A stretch of 29,407 nucleotides of DNA from an uncultured Bacilli bacterium. GTDB taxonomy: Bacteria; Bacillota_I; Bacilli_A; RF39; UBA660. Position 1 is the first letter of the stretch; the number at the start of each line of letters is the position of its first letter. Under the pieces are notes generated by a model. It made no database searches, was not told the origin of the DNA, and saw only the letters and a list, made by a program, of their open reading frames with translations. Below, one piece after another: positions 14,209-22,837 of the stretch. The stretch spans positions 1 through 29,407 of the forward strand of contig CAJUNG010000020.1 of the NCBI GenBank assembly GCA_910587725.1, read 5' to 3'. The position numbers were made by a program, and so were the translations under genes.

Positions 14209-15714
14209 TTACTCTATACTTTTAGAGGACTTTTCCTTTGTAGTTAGAAAAAGTGCATAATGCTCATCTTCCTCAATGATTGAGTACTTGCTTAAACTTA
14301 ATTGGTAAAGTGTGGTGTTTTTTGCTGCTAAAATATGAGTAATTTTATATTCTTTTAGTAATTCTTCGTTTAATGTGCTTTCTAAGGTTAAAAAGTCAGA
14401 AAATATATCTTTTTCGTGATTAAACTCTTTTAAATATAAATCACATCGTGAGTCGATGAATACAGGAATATCTAAAAAAAGCAAATAACTTCCCTCTTGA
14501 TATCCATGAAAAAGTGAGATTTCGTTTAAATTTAAATTTTCTTTGATATATTCTGCTATCTTCACGGGATAAAGATTTTCTGGAACAAACGCATCTATCG
14601 TCACGTTTTTTACGTGGTGACTTGCTTGAACTAACATAGATAATAGCAAGATGGGAAAAATTTTCTTTGTTAGGATAAGCAAAATCTCTTCTTGTTTTTT
14701 CCATTTATCCTCATGATTCACACTTTCTCGTATTCTAATCATCAAAAGTGGAAAGACAATTAAGAGAAAAAAGCTACCATGACGAAGGGATAAGAAAAAC
14801 ATGAGCGTAATTCCTAAGAAGAAAAAGATATCGCTAGTTTTGTATTTGACTTTAAATAGCAAAGATATGGTAAGAAATGAAAACAATAAAGCGAAAATTT
14901 GTGGTGCATCCTTTAGTGACGATGGTTGATGTTCTCTAATATAGTCCATACTATTTCCAAGACCAATTTTGATACTATATAAAATACTTTCAATTCCACT
15001 CGGCGTAATTAACGAAGTTAAGATACATAAAAGAAAAATTAGGAGAAAGAGTTTTAGATTAATTTTTTTATTTTTCTCTGTTTTGCATTTGATTTTTGTA
15101 TAATAATGTAGGATATCGGAGGCGAAATACGGAAGGAATAAAGCAAGAAAGAATGGAAAAACTGCCCCATGAAACTGGACAAGCAAAAAAGATAAGATGG
15201 GAAGTGGATATAAAAATTTTTGATTCTTGCTTTCTACAAAAGCGTCTAATAGATAAAATTCGAACAAAAGGAGAAAAAAGCTAAGATTTTGTACACGAAA
15301 AGAGACAAAGGGGTAAAAAAAGGCCATAAAAATCATCGTTGTAAATAGTGAAAAAAACTTTTGGTCAGTCTTTTTCTTTAATAATCGATAGAAAACTCCA
15401 CCAAGGCTTGCAAATTGCACTACTTCGGCAATATAAATTGCTAGTAATCCTCCTATTTGGTAGAGAAAATAGGTTAGTAAGTCGAATAGATAATGTGGAT
15501 ATTGATAGTTAAGAGCAAACATTGAGGAATGGTCTACAAAGTCAAGACCAAACCGATACAGGTTTTCCCCATTTTTAATGCTATAAAAGATATCATTCTG
15601 AAAGGCAAGATTTGTATTTAAAAACGCATATAGGAATAGACAGATAATCCCAAAGCCTACCCATATGGATTTTTCCATCTTCAAATTGATTTTGTTCTTC
15701 CTATCCTTTTTCAT
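14209..15714 (-). CDS. GT-C-type polytopic membrane protein, probable glycosyltransferase
   Basis: A 501-residue protein with roughly ten or more TM segments and an extracytoplasmic C-terminal domain. It matches, from memory, a widespread family of GT-C-like membrane proteins. Near the N-terminus is FYSIKNGENLYRFGLDFVDH then YPHYLFDLLTYFLYQIGG (compare the W/H-rich GRPWVNHEWL block of relatives). The C-terminal domain has LFHGYQEGSYLLFLDIPVF and VFIDSRCDLYLKEF (compare VFIDGRADLY), then EYKITHILAAKNTTL. GT-C enzymes move sugars from lipid carriers onto acceptors outside the membrane; no catalytic Asp is proven here. ATG 15714 is preferred over 15741 because AGAGGTG lies 5 nt upstream. It has its own consensus promoter and sits between the two Tad-like gene blocks, so pilin or surface-protein glycosylation is a reasonable guess. 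Confidence 0.7.
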   Translation of the reverse strand: MKKDRKNKINLKMEKSIWVGFGIICLFLYAFLNTNLAFQNDIFYSIKNGENLYRFGLDFVDHSSMFALNYQYPHYLFDLLTYFLYQIGGLLAIYIAEVVQFASLGGVFYRLLKKKTDQKFFSLFTTMIFMAFFYPFVSFRVQNLSFFLLLFEFYLLDAFVESKNQKFLYPLPILSFLLVQFHGAVFPFFLALFLPYFASDILHYYTKIKCKTEKNKKINLKLFLLIFLLCILTSLITPSGIESILYSIKIGLGNSMDYIREHQPSSLKDAPQIFALLFSFLTISLLFKVKYKTSDIFFFLGITLMFFLSLRHGSFFLLIVFPLLMIRIRESVNHEDKWKKQEEILLILTKKIFPILLLSMLVQASHHVKNVTIDAFVPENLYPVKIAEYIKENLNLNEISLFHGYQEGSYLLFLDIPVFIDSRCDLYLKEFNHEKDIFSDFLTLESTLNEELLKEYKITHILAAKNTTLYQLSLSKYSIIEEDEHYALFLTTKEKSSKSIE

Positions 15715-15732
15715 CTTATCACCTCTATGATT

Positions 15733-15761
15733 ATTATACATGAAGTTAAGGTAGGAATCAA
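15733..15761 (-). promoter_or_regulatory. Promoter of the GT-C-like gene
   Basis: On the minus strand: -35 TTGATT (15756-15761), 17 nt spacer, consensus -10 TATAAT (15733-15738), 19 nt before the chosen start. Confidence 0.8.
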
Positions 15762-15831
15762 AAAATTATTATCTTATTCATCTTTCTTTTTTATTCTCAA
15801 GTTTGTGTCCTTAAAAAGGATTAAATCATAC

Positions 15832-15856
15832 AAAAAAAGAAGGCTTTCTCCCTCTT
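15832..15856 (-). terminator. Terminator of the cpaF-tadB-tadC operon
   Basis: On minus-strand RNA AAGAGGG (15850-15856) pairs with CCTTCTT (15837-15843) with one G-U, loop of 6, followed by a T-run (15832-15838). It begins right after the TadC-like stop and ends the long operon. Confidence 0.8.
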
Positions 15857-15857
15857 T

Positions 15858-16646
15858 CTAAATTGTTTGGAACATGAATAACATTGCCATAACAATAATA
15901 ATCATAACACCTGCTCCTGTTGCTACAAGCATAATCATTGTCTGACTTTCCATATGATGAAGTCTTTCTTTATATTTTGTTTCCCTCGCTTTATTTTGTA
16001 GAGAAGAAACTGTTCTTGAAAACATTAGTAAACGTTCTTGTTTCTTATCTTGTTCTCCTAAACCTAAACGATATAAAAGACGCATCATTCTCATCGAGTC
16101 TCTAACGGGATAGAGATTCGCAAATTCCATATATGGGTCAATTGATGAATCCCCGGCATCGATTTTAGCAATCATTTCTTTTAACCCTGGTTTAAAAATA
16201 TCGGGTGCATCTTCAATACTTTTTGCGAGTGCTACTGGTACCGTATAGTGCTGAATAAGAATTTCTAGCCCTTTTAGGTAATATGGTAACATCACATCAA
16301 TTTCATGTAGATGCTTTTTATAATACTTTTTTAAGTTAGAATAACCACTTTTGAAAGCAAAGAAAGCGATAACTAAAGCTAAAATAATATTTAATAAAGA
16401 TAAACTAGTCAAAAAGATAAATAAAATAAAGACAAAGATAATTAATGCACTATTAATTCTTTTTTGAAATAAAACATCGGGTTCTACTTTATCTCCATAT
16501 TTAGCAGCCACTAGAAAGTCATAATCTTTCTCCTTTAACATTTTCACTAAGAAGTCAGTATCTTTAATAAATTGGTCCTTATCTACTCTTTTTGTGTAGA
16601 AAACGATGAATAAAATAATTGCTCCAGCGATTACGATTTCTGCCAT
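15858..16646 (-). CDS. tadC: TadC-like pilus platform protein
   Basis: A 262-residue inner-membrane platform protein of the type II secretion F (GspF/TadC) family. It has an N-terminal TM (about 2-17), a pair of TMs at about 68-97, a cytoplasmic helical domain with the conserved type EIDVMLPYYLKGLEILIQHY and RMMRLLYRLGLGEQ, and a C-terminal TM at about 237-258. TadB and TadC together form the base on which the CpaF ATPase works. Its ATG overlaps the TadB stop (TAATG), and a terminator follows immediately. TadC rather than TadB is assigned by order and size. Confidence 0.85.
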   Translation of the reverse strand: MAEIVIAGAIILFIVFYTKRVDKDQFIKDTDFLVKMLKEKDYDFLVAAKYGDKVEPDVLFQKRINSALIIFVFILFIFLTSLSLLNIILALVIAFFAFKSGYSNLKKYYKKHLHEIDVMLPYYLKGLEILIQHYTVPVALAKSIEDAPDIFKPGLKEMIAKIDAGDSSIDPYMEFANLYPVRDSMRMMRLLYRLGLGEQDKKQERLLMFSRTVSSLQNKARETKYKERLHHMESQTMIMLVATGAGVMIIIVMAMLFMFQTI

Positions 16647-17539
16647 TATTCTGCACCTACATTCTCGTTATAATATTTTTCTCCTTTGAGAAGAAAATAA
16701 CTATTGATTAGGATAATTCCATGAAGAATTAGGATGACATACCACTGTTCAATTAGTTTAATATAAGTATCTCTTCCTAACATGTACTGAATTAACATCA
16801 CCATTAGGTATAACATTACCCCGTACTGTAAAAAGGATTTGTGAAAAGATGCACGTTCCATTCTATCACGATATACACCTTCGACAAGCATATCGATATC
16901 TTGTTGCATATTTTCTAAGCTTTCTCCTGAATCCATTGCTCCTTCTTTGGTGATTTGAAGGAATAATTGATGCATGTTTTTAACGATATAATACGGATAT
17001 TTTTGATTCATGTATTCTAATGCCTCATCAATAGAACCATTTGCATAAGACATTTGAATCATCTGGTTCACATCCCCCAACACTGGGTCTTCTAATACTC
17101 CACTAGCGGCAACGCCTTCAATCGATTTTACAAAAGATTGCGTAGTTGCGAATTCCATAATTGTATTGGTCGTATATACTTGAATTTGCTCAAAGATAAA
17201 TTCACTATATACTTTTTTACAACGTAGGAATGCTAGATAAGGAATACTAAAATTTACGACAAACATATAAAATATCGTTACGGGAATACTGTAGAAATAA
17301 AGGTAAGAGACAACAGCAGCAAAGCTTGTAAAAATAATGACTTGCATCAAATATTGTCTCGCAGTATATTCCTGCCCTAATTCCTTTGTTTTTTCTCTCA
17401 CTAACTTGAAAGAATATGGTGCAAATTTATCATAGATTATAGTTGCCTGCTCTGTGATAAATTTAGAAACATTCTCACCCTTATATTTTCGATAAAGAAC
17501 AATGAAGATGAGAATGATTGCAACAATAATAAATTCCAT
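16646..17539 (-). CDS. tadB: TadB-like pilus platform protein
   Basis: A 297-residue member of the GspF-related TadB family. It has an N-terminal TM (about 1-16), two TMs at about 70-106, a cytoplasmic helical domain with the typical blocks YTTNTIMEFATTQSFVKSIE and ALEYMNQKYPYYIVKNMHQL, then GESLENMQQDIDMLVEGVYR, and two C-terminal TMs (about 236-285). It works with TadC and the CpaF ATPase to assemble pilin at the membrane. It lies 12 nt after cpaF and overlaps tadC by one base, the standard cpaF-tadB-tadC order. Confidence 0.87.
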   Translation of the reverse strand: MEFIIVAIILIFIVLYRKYKGENVSKFITEQATIIYDKFAPYSFKLVREKTKELGQEYTARQYLMQVIIFTSFAAVVSYLYFYSIPVTIFYMFVVNFSIPYLAFLRCKKVYSEFIFEQIQVYTTNTIMEFATTQSFVKSIEGVAASGVLEDPVLGDVNQMIQMSYANGSIDEALEYMNQKYPYYIVKNMHQLFLQITKEGAMDSGESLENMQQDIDMLVEGVYRDRMERASFHKSFLQYGVMLYLMVMLIQYMLGRDTYIKLIEQWYVILILHGIILINSYFLLKGEKYYNENVGAE

Positions 17540-17551
17540 AATCTTCCCTCC

Positions 17552-18805
17552 TTACAACGTTTCTGCGTCTTCTTTTATTATGGGACTTGGATTTTGGCTG
17601 ACGAAATTTGTCGGTACTACGGTTTCATCCATCCTAGGACTTATTTCTTGATATGGCGTATTTTGACGATTGCCGATTTCTGTATAGTTTTCTGAAGGTG
17701 TAGATTTCAATGGGCTTGTCGTTTCACTTCCGTCATCGCTATTCAATCCTTCTAATAAAGTTTTGAATTGCGCTAAAGAAATATTTTGATTTTCTAAATA
17801 TTCCCTTAAATTCTTACTAATTGGCGCAAGCATAATCTTTCCGGTAACCGTCTTTTGGTAGAATGTATTCGATTTTGGATTATTGTCCGCATCGATATAA
17901 AATTCGGTAATTTCATCAATTTCACGATGGAACTTGTTGAATTTTTTACTGTAATAGGCCTTGATATGCACACCAATTTGTACATAACGATAAATGGTGT
18001 TTAAGAACTGTTCTACTTCTAAGTCCGTTTCCATTAAGGCATACATTCTTTGTGGGATGGATTTTGCTTTATCCGAGTGGATTGTACTTAAGATGTTATG
18101 ACCTGAGGAAATCGAGTTACGAACGGCAAGAACTGCTTCTGCACTACGTACTTCGGATAATAAAATCCATTTTGGATTCTGTCTCATACAAGTAACCAAA
18201 ACATCAGAGTAGCTCGCAATATTGTTCGTTTTCATCGCAACGATATCGCGGTTTGGATAAATTTTATCCAAATGAAGTTCCAAAGTATCTTCGATGGTAA
18301 TAATTTTTTCGTTTTCTTTGATATTGGATGCTAAATATTTTACAAACTCTGTTTTACCACTACCAGTTTCTCCGGAAACGATAATGTTACAATGTCCCTC
18401 TACACATTTTAACAGAAAATCGTGGATTTCTTTGGTAACGTATTCTTCTTGTAACAAGGTTTCTTCTTTTAGACGAATCTTTGCTGGGGTTTTACGAATT
18501 ACTAAAGCAATCCCGTTTGTTGCTACTGACTCGTGCACAAAGTTCATACGAAGTTCTGTGCTTTCGGCATCTAGAAATGGTTTTGCCATATTAAAGGTGG
18601 TTCCCATTACGTTTGAACATTGAAATGCTAACTTTTCTACGACTGCATTATTGATATTTCCGTTATCGATACGGTAAGATCCTTTAGTTAAGGACCTTAC
18701 CCATATCTGTCCATTGTTGGTATAAGAAATATCGGTAATATCATCATTTTCGATATATTCTTTGAAGGCACCAAAATCCAGTTGTTCAAATAAATTTTCG
18801 TTCAT
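17552..18805 (-). CDS. cpaF: CpaF/TadA-type secretion ATPase
   Basis: Hexameric traffic ATPase of the GspE/VirB11 superfamily that powers pilin assembly. Walker A is GETGSGKT (145-152), the Asp box IITIEDTLELHL (168-179), Walker B WILLSEVRSAEA (213-224; relatives usually have GEVRG, here Ser replaces Gly) and the His box STIHSD (240-245). The N-terminal domain (about 1-110) has the usual DITDISYTNNGQIWV block. The last 70 or so residues are Ser/Thr/Pro/Gln-rich (SETTSPLKSTPSENY) and probably disordered, longer than in typical CpaF. AAAGGAGG lies 5 nt upstream of the ATG. It sits 11 nt from the SAF protein and 12 nt from tadB in one operon. Confidence 0.93.
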   Translation of the reverse strand: MNENLFEQLDFGAFKEYIENDDITDISYTNNGQIWVRSLTKGSYRIDNGNINNAVVEKLAFQCSNVMGTTFNMAKPFLDAESTELRMNFVHESVATNGIALVIRKTPAKIRLKEETLLQEEYVTKEIHDFLLKCVEGHCNIIVSGETGSGKTEFVKYLASNIKENEKIITIEDTLELHLDKIYPNRDIVAMKTNNIASYSDVLVTCMRQNPKWILLSEVRSAEAVLAVRNSISSGHNILSTIHSDKAKSIPQRMYALMETDLEVEQFLNTIYRYVQIGVHIKAYYSKKFNKFHREIDEITEFYIDADNNPKSNTFYQKTVTGKIMLAPISKNLREYLENQNISLAQFKTLLEGLNSDDGSETTSPLKSTPSENYTEIGNRQNTPYQEISPRMDETVVPTNFVSQNPSPIIKEDAETL

Positions 18806-18816
18806 GGCAACCTCCT

Positions 18817-19644
18817 TTACTGGTTATCAGGAACGGTAATTGGTGCATCCTCTCCTGTCCATACAGTTACATTGTTGATGAAATCTTTTAATTGACTACT
18901 ACTGATGGTTGCATCTGGGGCTTCACTAGAAGTAACTCTTTTTGGCACAGGGATAATTTGTGCTTCATAAGTTCTTAAGTACATCGCTTTTCTAAGTAGG
19001 ATGTGATATTCTTCTGGAACAGCGAAGATAACTTGTGCTGGAGTTTTCTTTTCGTCTAAATCATCAAAGACGTTGTCTCCATTTGCATCTACTACTTTTA
19101 ATACTTTAATGTCGCTTAATAATTTTCCTACAGTTAATTTATTTTCATCTGCTTGGCTTACATTTTCTCCTGCATATCTAATTTTTAGATAAAGATCCAT
19201 GTACTCTCCTGGATATAAAAGGTTTGCATAACTTGTCTCCATATTGACAGCAAAGTTTACAAGTACGTGTCCTTCAGGATAATCTAAAGCTTTTACTCCT
19301 TCTAATTGTCCTTTTTCGACAACACTACGTGAGTAGAATAAGCTTCCCTTTGGGATGATACTGTCTTCACTAACATATTTTCCGATGACTCCACTAGCAT
19401 CCGCAATGTAGGTTCCTTTTAATGCAGCACGTGGTACATTCATTGTCCCTACTTGGTCTGATGTGATTTTTGTTCCTGGTTTTAGGGTATCTAGTGCATA
19501 TGGCACAGGATATGGGTCTGTCATACTTCTGATACGCATATTGTATCCGATGTAAACGACAATAAGTGCAATAATGATTCCGACTATGGTTACGGTGTTT
19601 TTGTTTGTCAATGCTTTCTTAATTGACATGCTAACGTTATTCAT
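18817..19644 (-). CDS. cpaB: CpaB/RcpC-like SAF-domain pilus protein
   Basis: About 275 residues, with one TM near the start (about 18-36, TVTIVGIIIALIVVYIGYNM) and an extracytoplasmic SAF domain: PYALDTLKPGTKITSDQVG, MNVPRAALKGTYI, IGKYVSEDSIIPKGSLFYSR. A beta-rich part follows (GHVLVNFAVNMETSYANLLY, GEYMDLYLKI, QVIFAVPEEYHILLRKAMYL), as in CpaB/RcpC. In diderms this protein supports the secretin; here no secretin is seen, so it may bind peptidoglycan (inference from SAF proteins). ATG 19644 is chosen: AGAGGG lies 5 nt upstream, while the ATG at 19671 overlaps the previous gene and has no SD. Confidence 0.85.
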   Translation of the reverse strand: MNNVSMSIKKALTNKNTVTIVGIIIALIVVYIGYNMRIRSMTDPYPVPYALDTLKPGTKITSDQVGTMNVPRAALKGTYIADASGVIGKYVSEDSIIPKGSLFYSRSVVEKGQLEGVKALDYPEGHVLVNFAVNMETSYANLLYPGEYMDLYLKIRYAGENVSQADENKLTVGKLLSDIKVLKVVDANGDNVFDDLDEKKTPAQVIFAVPEEYHILLRKAMYLRTYEAQIIPVPKRVTSSEAPDATISSSQLKDFINNVTVWTGEDAPITVPDNQ

Positions 19645-19663
19645 ACTTTCCCTCTTTTCTATT

Positions 19664-20086
19664 CTATTCATTTAATAGTTGGTTCTCGCTGTATTTTGTC
19701 TCGATGATTCCACTAATTCGGTTGACGATGTCAAAATCTTCTCCTTGAAAGGTCGCCGTTGTTTTACTTCCGACAGCAATCGTTACTTTGGGTGGGATTT
19801 CATAGACATCATATACCCGAATTTTGTAGTCCTTATTACTAGATACACTTTCTGCAAAACGTCGTGTGAAGTTTTCTAGAAATTTTTCGGTATCCATCCT
19901 GATGACTCCCCCACTTACTCTATAGTAAGCAAGGTCGACTGCATCTAGCATTGCACTTTCTATCGTATCTCTGAGAAGAGACTCTGTTAGCTCATTGCTA
20001 GAAGAATAATTATTGATGATATTGACTGCGGCAAGAGCCATAATGGCAAGCATAATAGCTCCTGCTGCTAAAATTCCTTTATTCAT
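19664..20086 (-). CDS. Pilin-like single-TM protein (DUF5411-like)
   Basis: A 140-residue protein with a hydrophobic N-terminus right after MNKG (about 5-24, ILAAGAIMLAIMALAAVNII), then a helical, Ser/Glu-rich stretch (NELTESLLRDTIESAMLDAV) and a small alpha/beta domain (YKIRVYDVYEIPPKVTIAVG). I recall proteins like this named DUF5411 beside Tad-like genes; that name is from memory. The layout, a hydrophobic helix continuing into a long amphipathic helix, is that of a minor pilin or TadE-like protein. AGGTG lies 7 nt upstream of the ATG. It is 10 nt after the 885-residue secreted protein and 19 nt before the SAF gene, so it belongs to the Tad operon. Confidence 0.75.
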   Translation of the reverse strand: MNKGILAAGAIMLAIMALAAVNIINNYSSSNELTESLLRDTIESAMLDAVDLAYYRVSGGVIRMDTEKFLENFTRRFAESVSSNKDYKIRVYDVYEIPPKVTIAVGSKTTATFQGEDFDIVNRISGIIETKYSENQLLNE

Positions 20087-20096
20087 AATTTTTCAC

Positions 20097-22754
20097 CTAC
20101 TTTGTTCCAGGGGTTCCTAATTTACTAAAGGAACTAACGTAGCTTGTATTAGTAAGAAGTTCACTTTTACAAATCTTTTTTCCTCTTACTAAAGTACAAC
20201 TACCTAAATCATAGTTTAAATAATTTCCAAGACGTTTATTTTGACTTCGAATATTTCTAATATTTTGTCTTGTTAAAACGATTTCGTATTCTAAATGTGC
20301 ATTATCATAAGCACTATTTCCAGTGGACTCGATTTTTTGAATAATTGTTGCCGGATCAACCTCACCACTTGCTTGATAGCTCCAATTCCATCTTGGATTT
20401 CTATCAGGAAATAAATCATTTAGATTTACCTCTCTAAACATATATTTTTGCCCTCCTGTACAAACATCAGTTGGTGGGCAAGTTGGAAAACCAGGGTTGT
20501 CTGGATTATCTGGGTCATTAGGATCATCAGGTTCTCCTGGAGGACGTGAAGTTGGTGGAGTGAGTGTTGGGGTTGGGCATATAGTACCTGGTGGACAATC
20601 TGGATCAGGACACTCTGGGTCTCCTTCTACACAAATATATTTGTTAACAAGACCATAGAAGCAATCAATCCTTATCATCGACCAAGTGTAATCATCACCA
20701 CTAATATTGGTTCCTAAATTATTTAAAGTAACATGAATATTATATTTATCTGGTATATAGTTACTATTCCATTCTCTTATCCGCCAATCATTTATTGGAC
20801 TAGATAGGAAATCTGTATAGTACTGATTTCCCCCATCTTGCTCATTATTTTTTAAACGATAGGTATTTTCTTTATAGGTTACATCCGCATTTTCTGGATT
20901 AATTACTGCTTTTGGTAAACGGATAGTATAATTTTTTCTTACAGTTACAGTTTCACCTGATACTGAAGTAGAACCAATTCCTCCACTGACACTTAGCATT
21001 CCGTTAGGAATATCACTAGCATGCATGCTATTAGATACAGTTAACGTTTTCTCTCCTTTTGGTTTATAGGAATCATCTACTGCAACAGTAAAATCTTCAC
21101 TCGTTGTATAAGTTCTAATCCAAGATTCGATAGCAACTTTATCGCTGTTGAATTTTGCACGCTCATTTGGATCTTCCCCACCACAACTATTTGGGTCATA
21201 CGCTGGTGTTGTACTACATACCCAACCATCAATGGCACATCCGTTGGTCATAACAAATGATACACCATCTACATTACAGTTTGGATTGGAGAAACTAAAT
21301 GGATTGCTACTATTATATGGCACACAATAGTCTAAACGATTTCCTTGATCAATATCCAAAATCGGTGTTGCCTTCGGACTTTTTGAAACGGAAATTATAT
21401 CCGAAAAATTTCTTCCATAAACTTTTTCGTTTGTCTCTGTTTTTTCACTGTTTACATTTTCATACACTTTTTGATAACACTGATTTACACAAGATTGTGA
21501 GTATTTTCCACCATCACAACGATATACACATTCATCAAAATCATCGTTAGGTCCTGCATGGTTTTGCTGTTCCCCGGTTGATGGATTTGTGCATATAACT
21601 GTTTTTGAAGGTCCTGGTGGACATGGTGGTCTTTGTGGAACATCTCTTAATTTTAAGGGAGTACACACTCTTTCGATTTCTACTGTTGTATCATAGGTAA
21701 AACCTGTTCCTGCGGATACTTTTTTCGGTTCTTCATAGGTAATGGTCATCGTCTCTGTACAGTTTGCTCCCCAGTAACTTACTCCATCGATTGTTTTTGT
21801 ATAACTAGTTGTATATTTTTTGGTGTTTCCTGTTAGTTGACACATCAAGGCATCACTGCCACTTTCATAGGCCTGTTTAAAAATGTTAACATAAGAATTT
21901 ATTTTTGCTTGAATACTTGTTTCTGATATGTTTTCACTAACATGAATTTTATCATTATAACACTCCGGAATATATGAACTTCTATAGGGAATATAACTGT
22001 ATTTATCTGATTTAAAATCTTGGCAAATATTACTATTTTTCCAAGGATTATCCATTTCGGTCATATAAGGTGCAGTAATTTGATAATTTCCTAAGTAAGC
22101 TCCGCCACATTCAATAGATCCATCTTCAGTGAGATAAAATTCAAAATAAGTTGGTTTTCCTGAGGCTAGATGAATATTAATTGCAGACCCTCTAGTCAAA
22201 TAATAAAGTTCTGTACTCAAGATTCCTCCTGGATAATTTAACCCAAAGGATAATCCCACTCCTGTATTATTCAAACGGTTACTAGCTTCTATTTTTCGAA
22301 TCACTAGTTTTCCATTCAATTCATCGTTATCACGAATGGTAATCGTAAGACCGTTACGATCCATCCTGGTGTTTTCTTGCATAAGTTTTGCTAGCTTATT
22401 TACAGAATATGGACTACTACTTAAATAAGATTGTTTAATTGTGGGGCATGAATTGGTAATATATCCATTTCCATCTGGATTCTTTGTTGTAAAACATTTA
22501 GAACCTAAATTGGTTGCTTGAAATGTATAATTTTTTTGTTCTTGTTTTGGAAGTGAGGCCAAATCTCCTGAATATACATTTCCCTTTTTTAGCATTGCCG
22601 CATCGATTTCATAAATATTAACTTTGCTTCCAAACTCTGTTATTTCATAAGTCATACTATTGACACAAATTTTATTATTTGCTGCATCGGTTATTTTATA
22701 ATTAAACAAACAAACAAATGTAAAAATCATCATCAATTTTAGACTTTTTTTCAT
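20097..22754 (-). CDS. Large secreted Cys-rich protein of the Tad-like locus
   Basis: An 885-residue protein with a signal peptide (about 1-24, ending ITDA). The mature part has 29 cysteines by my count, many in clusters (DECVYRCDG, QSCVNQCYQ, GDPECPDPDCPPGTIC), and Asn/Thr/Ser-rich beta-like sequence. A Pro/Asp hinge (about 718-765, PTLTPPTSRPPGEPDDPNDP) separates a C-terminal domain starting KYMFREVNLNDLFPDRNPRW. No LPXTG-like sorting signal, TM anchor or repeat domain is seen at the C-terminus (SSFSKLGTPGTK). I do not recognise a characterised family. AGGAGGT lies 5 nt upstream, and an internal promoter with a palindrome precedes it. It heads the sub-operon with the pilus genes and follows a sortase, so it is a candidate fibre tip or adhesin (inference). 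Confidence 0.8.
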   Translation of the reverse strand: MKKSLKLMMIFTFVCLFNYKITDAANNKICVNSMTYEITEFGSKVNIYEIDAAMLKKGNVYSGDLASLPKQEQKNYTFQATNLGSKCFTTKNPDGNGYITNSCPTIKQSYLSSSPYSVNKLAKLMQENTRMDRNGLTITIRDNDELNGKLVIRKIEASNRLNNTGVGLSFGLNYPGGILSTELYYLTRGSAINIHLASGKPTYFEFYLTEDGSIECGGAYLGNYQITAPYMTEMDNPWKNSNICQDFKSDKYSYIPYRSSYIPECYNDKIHVSENISETSIQAKINSYVNIFKQAYESGSDALMCQLTGNTKKYTTSYTKTIDGVSYWGANCTETMTITYEEPKKVSAGTGFTYDTTVEIERVCTPLKLRDVPQRPPCPPGPSKTVICTNPSTGEQQNHAGPNDDFDECVYRCDGGKYSQSCVNQCYQKVYENVNSEKTETNEKVYGRNFSDIISVSKSPKATPILDIDQGNRLDYCVPYNSSNPFSFSNPNCNVDGVSFVMTNGCAIDGWVCSTTPAYDPNSCGGEDPNERAKFNSDKVAIESWIRTYTTSEDFTVAVDDSYKPKGEKTLTVSNSMHASDIPNGMLSVSGGIGSTSVSGETVTVRKNYTIRLPKAVINPENADVTYKENTYRLKNNEQDGGNQYYTDFLSSPINDWRIREWNSNYIPDKYNIHVTLNNLGTNISGDDYTWSMIRIDCFYGLVNKYICVEGDPECPDPDCPPGTICPTPTLTPPTSRPPGEPDDPNDPDNPDNPGFPTCPPTDVCTGGQKYMFREVNLNDLFPDRNPRWNWSYQASGEVDPATIIQKIESTGNSAYDNAHLEYEIVLTRQNIRNIRSQNKRLGNYLNYDLGSCTLVRGKKICKSELLTNTSYVSSFSKLGTPGTK

Positions 22755-22777
22755 GTTCTACCTCCTATTCTTATTCC

Positions 22778-22805
22778 ATTATATCACAAATTTGATTGCT
22801 TGCAA
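22778..22805 (-). promoter_or_regulatory. Internal promoter of the Tad-like sub-operon
   Basis: On the minus strand: -35 TTGCAA (22800-22805), 16 nt spacer, extended -10 TGaTATAAT (hexamer 22778-22783). It lies 24 nt before the 885-residue gene and can drive it and the downstream pilus genes to the terminator at 15832. Confidence 0.75.
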
Positions 22806-22808
22806 TCA
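22793..22808. promoter_or_regulatory. Palindrome over the internal -35, probable operator
   Basis: TGATTGCTTGCAATCA has perfect 7-bp inverted arms about a two-base centre and covers the whole -35. This is where a dimeric repressor would sit. The regulator is not in the window. Confidence 0.55.
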
Positions 22809-22837
22809 TAGAACAAACAAAACTTTCAGAAAATTTT

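Noticed and set aside
18294..18623. Plus-strand reading frame of 109 codons opposite cpaF
   Set aside because: Antisense shadow of a well-conserved ATPase gene; no SD or family resemblance.
20477..20600. Short-period Pro/Asp repeat as a CRISPR or tandem array
   Set aside because: Coding Pro/Asp/Asn-rich hinge of the secreted protein; repeats are imperfect and have no spacers.
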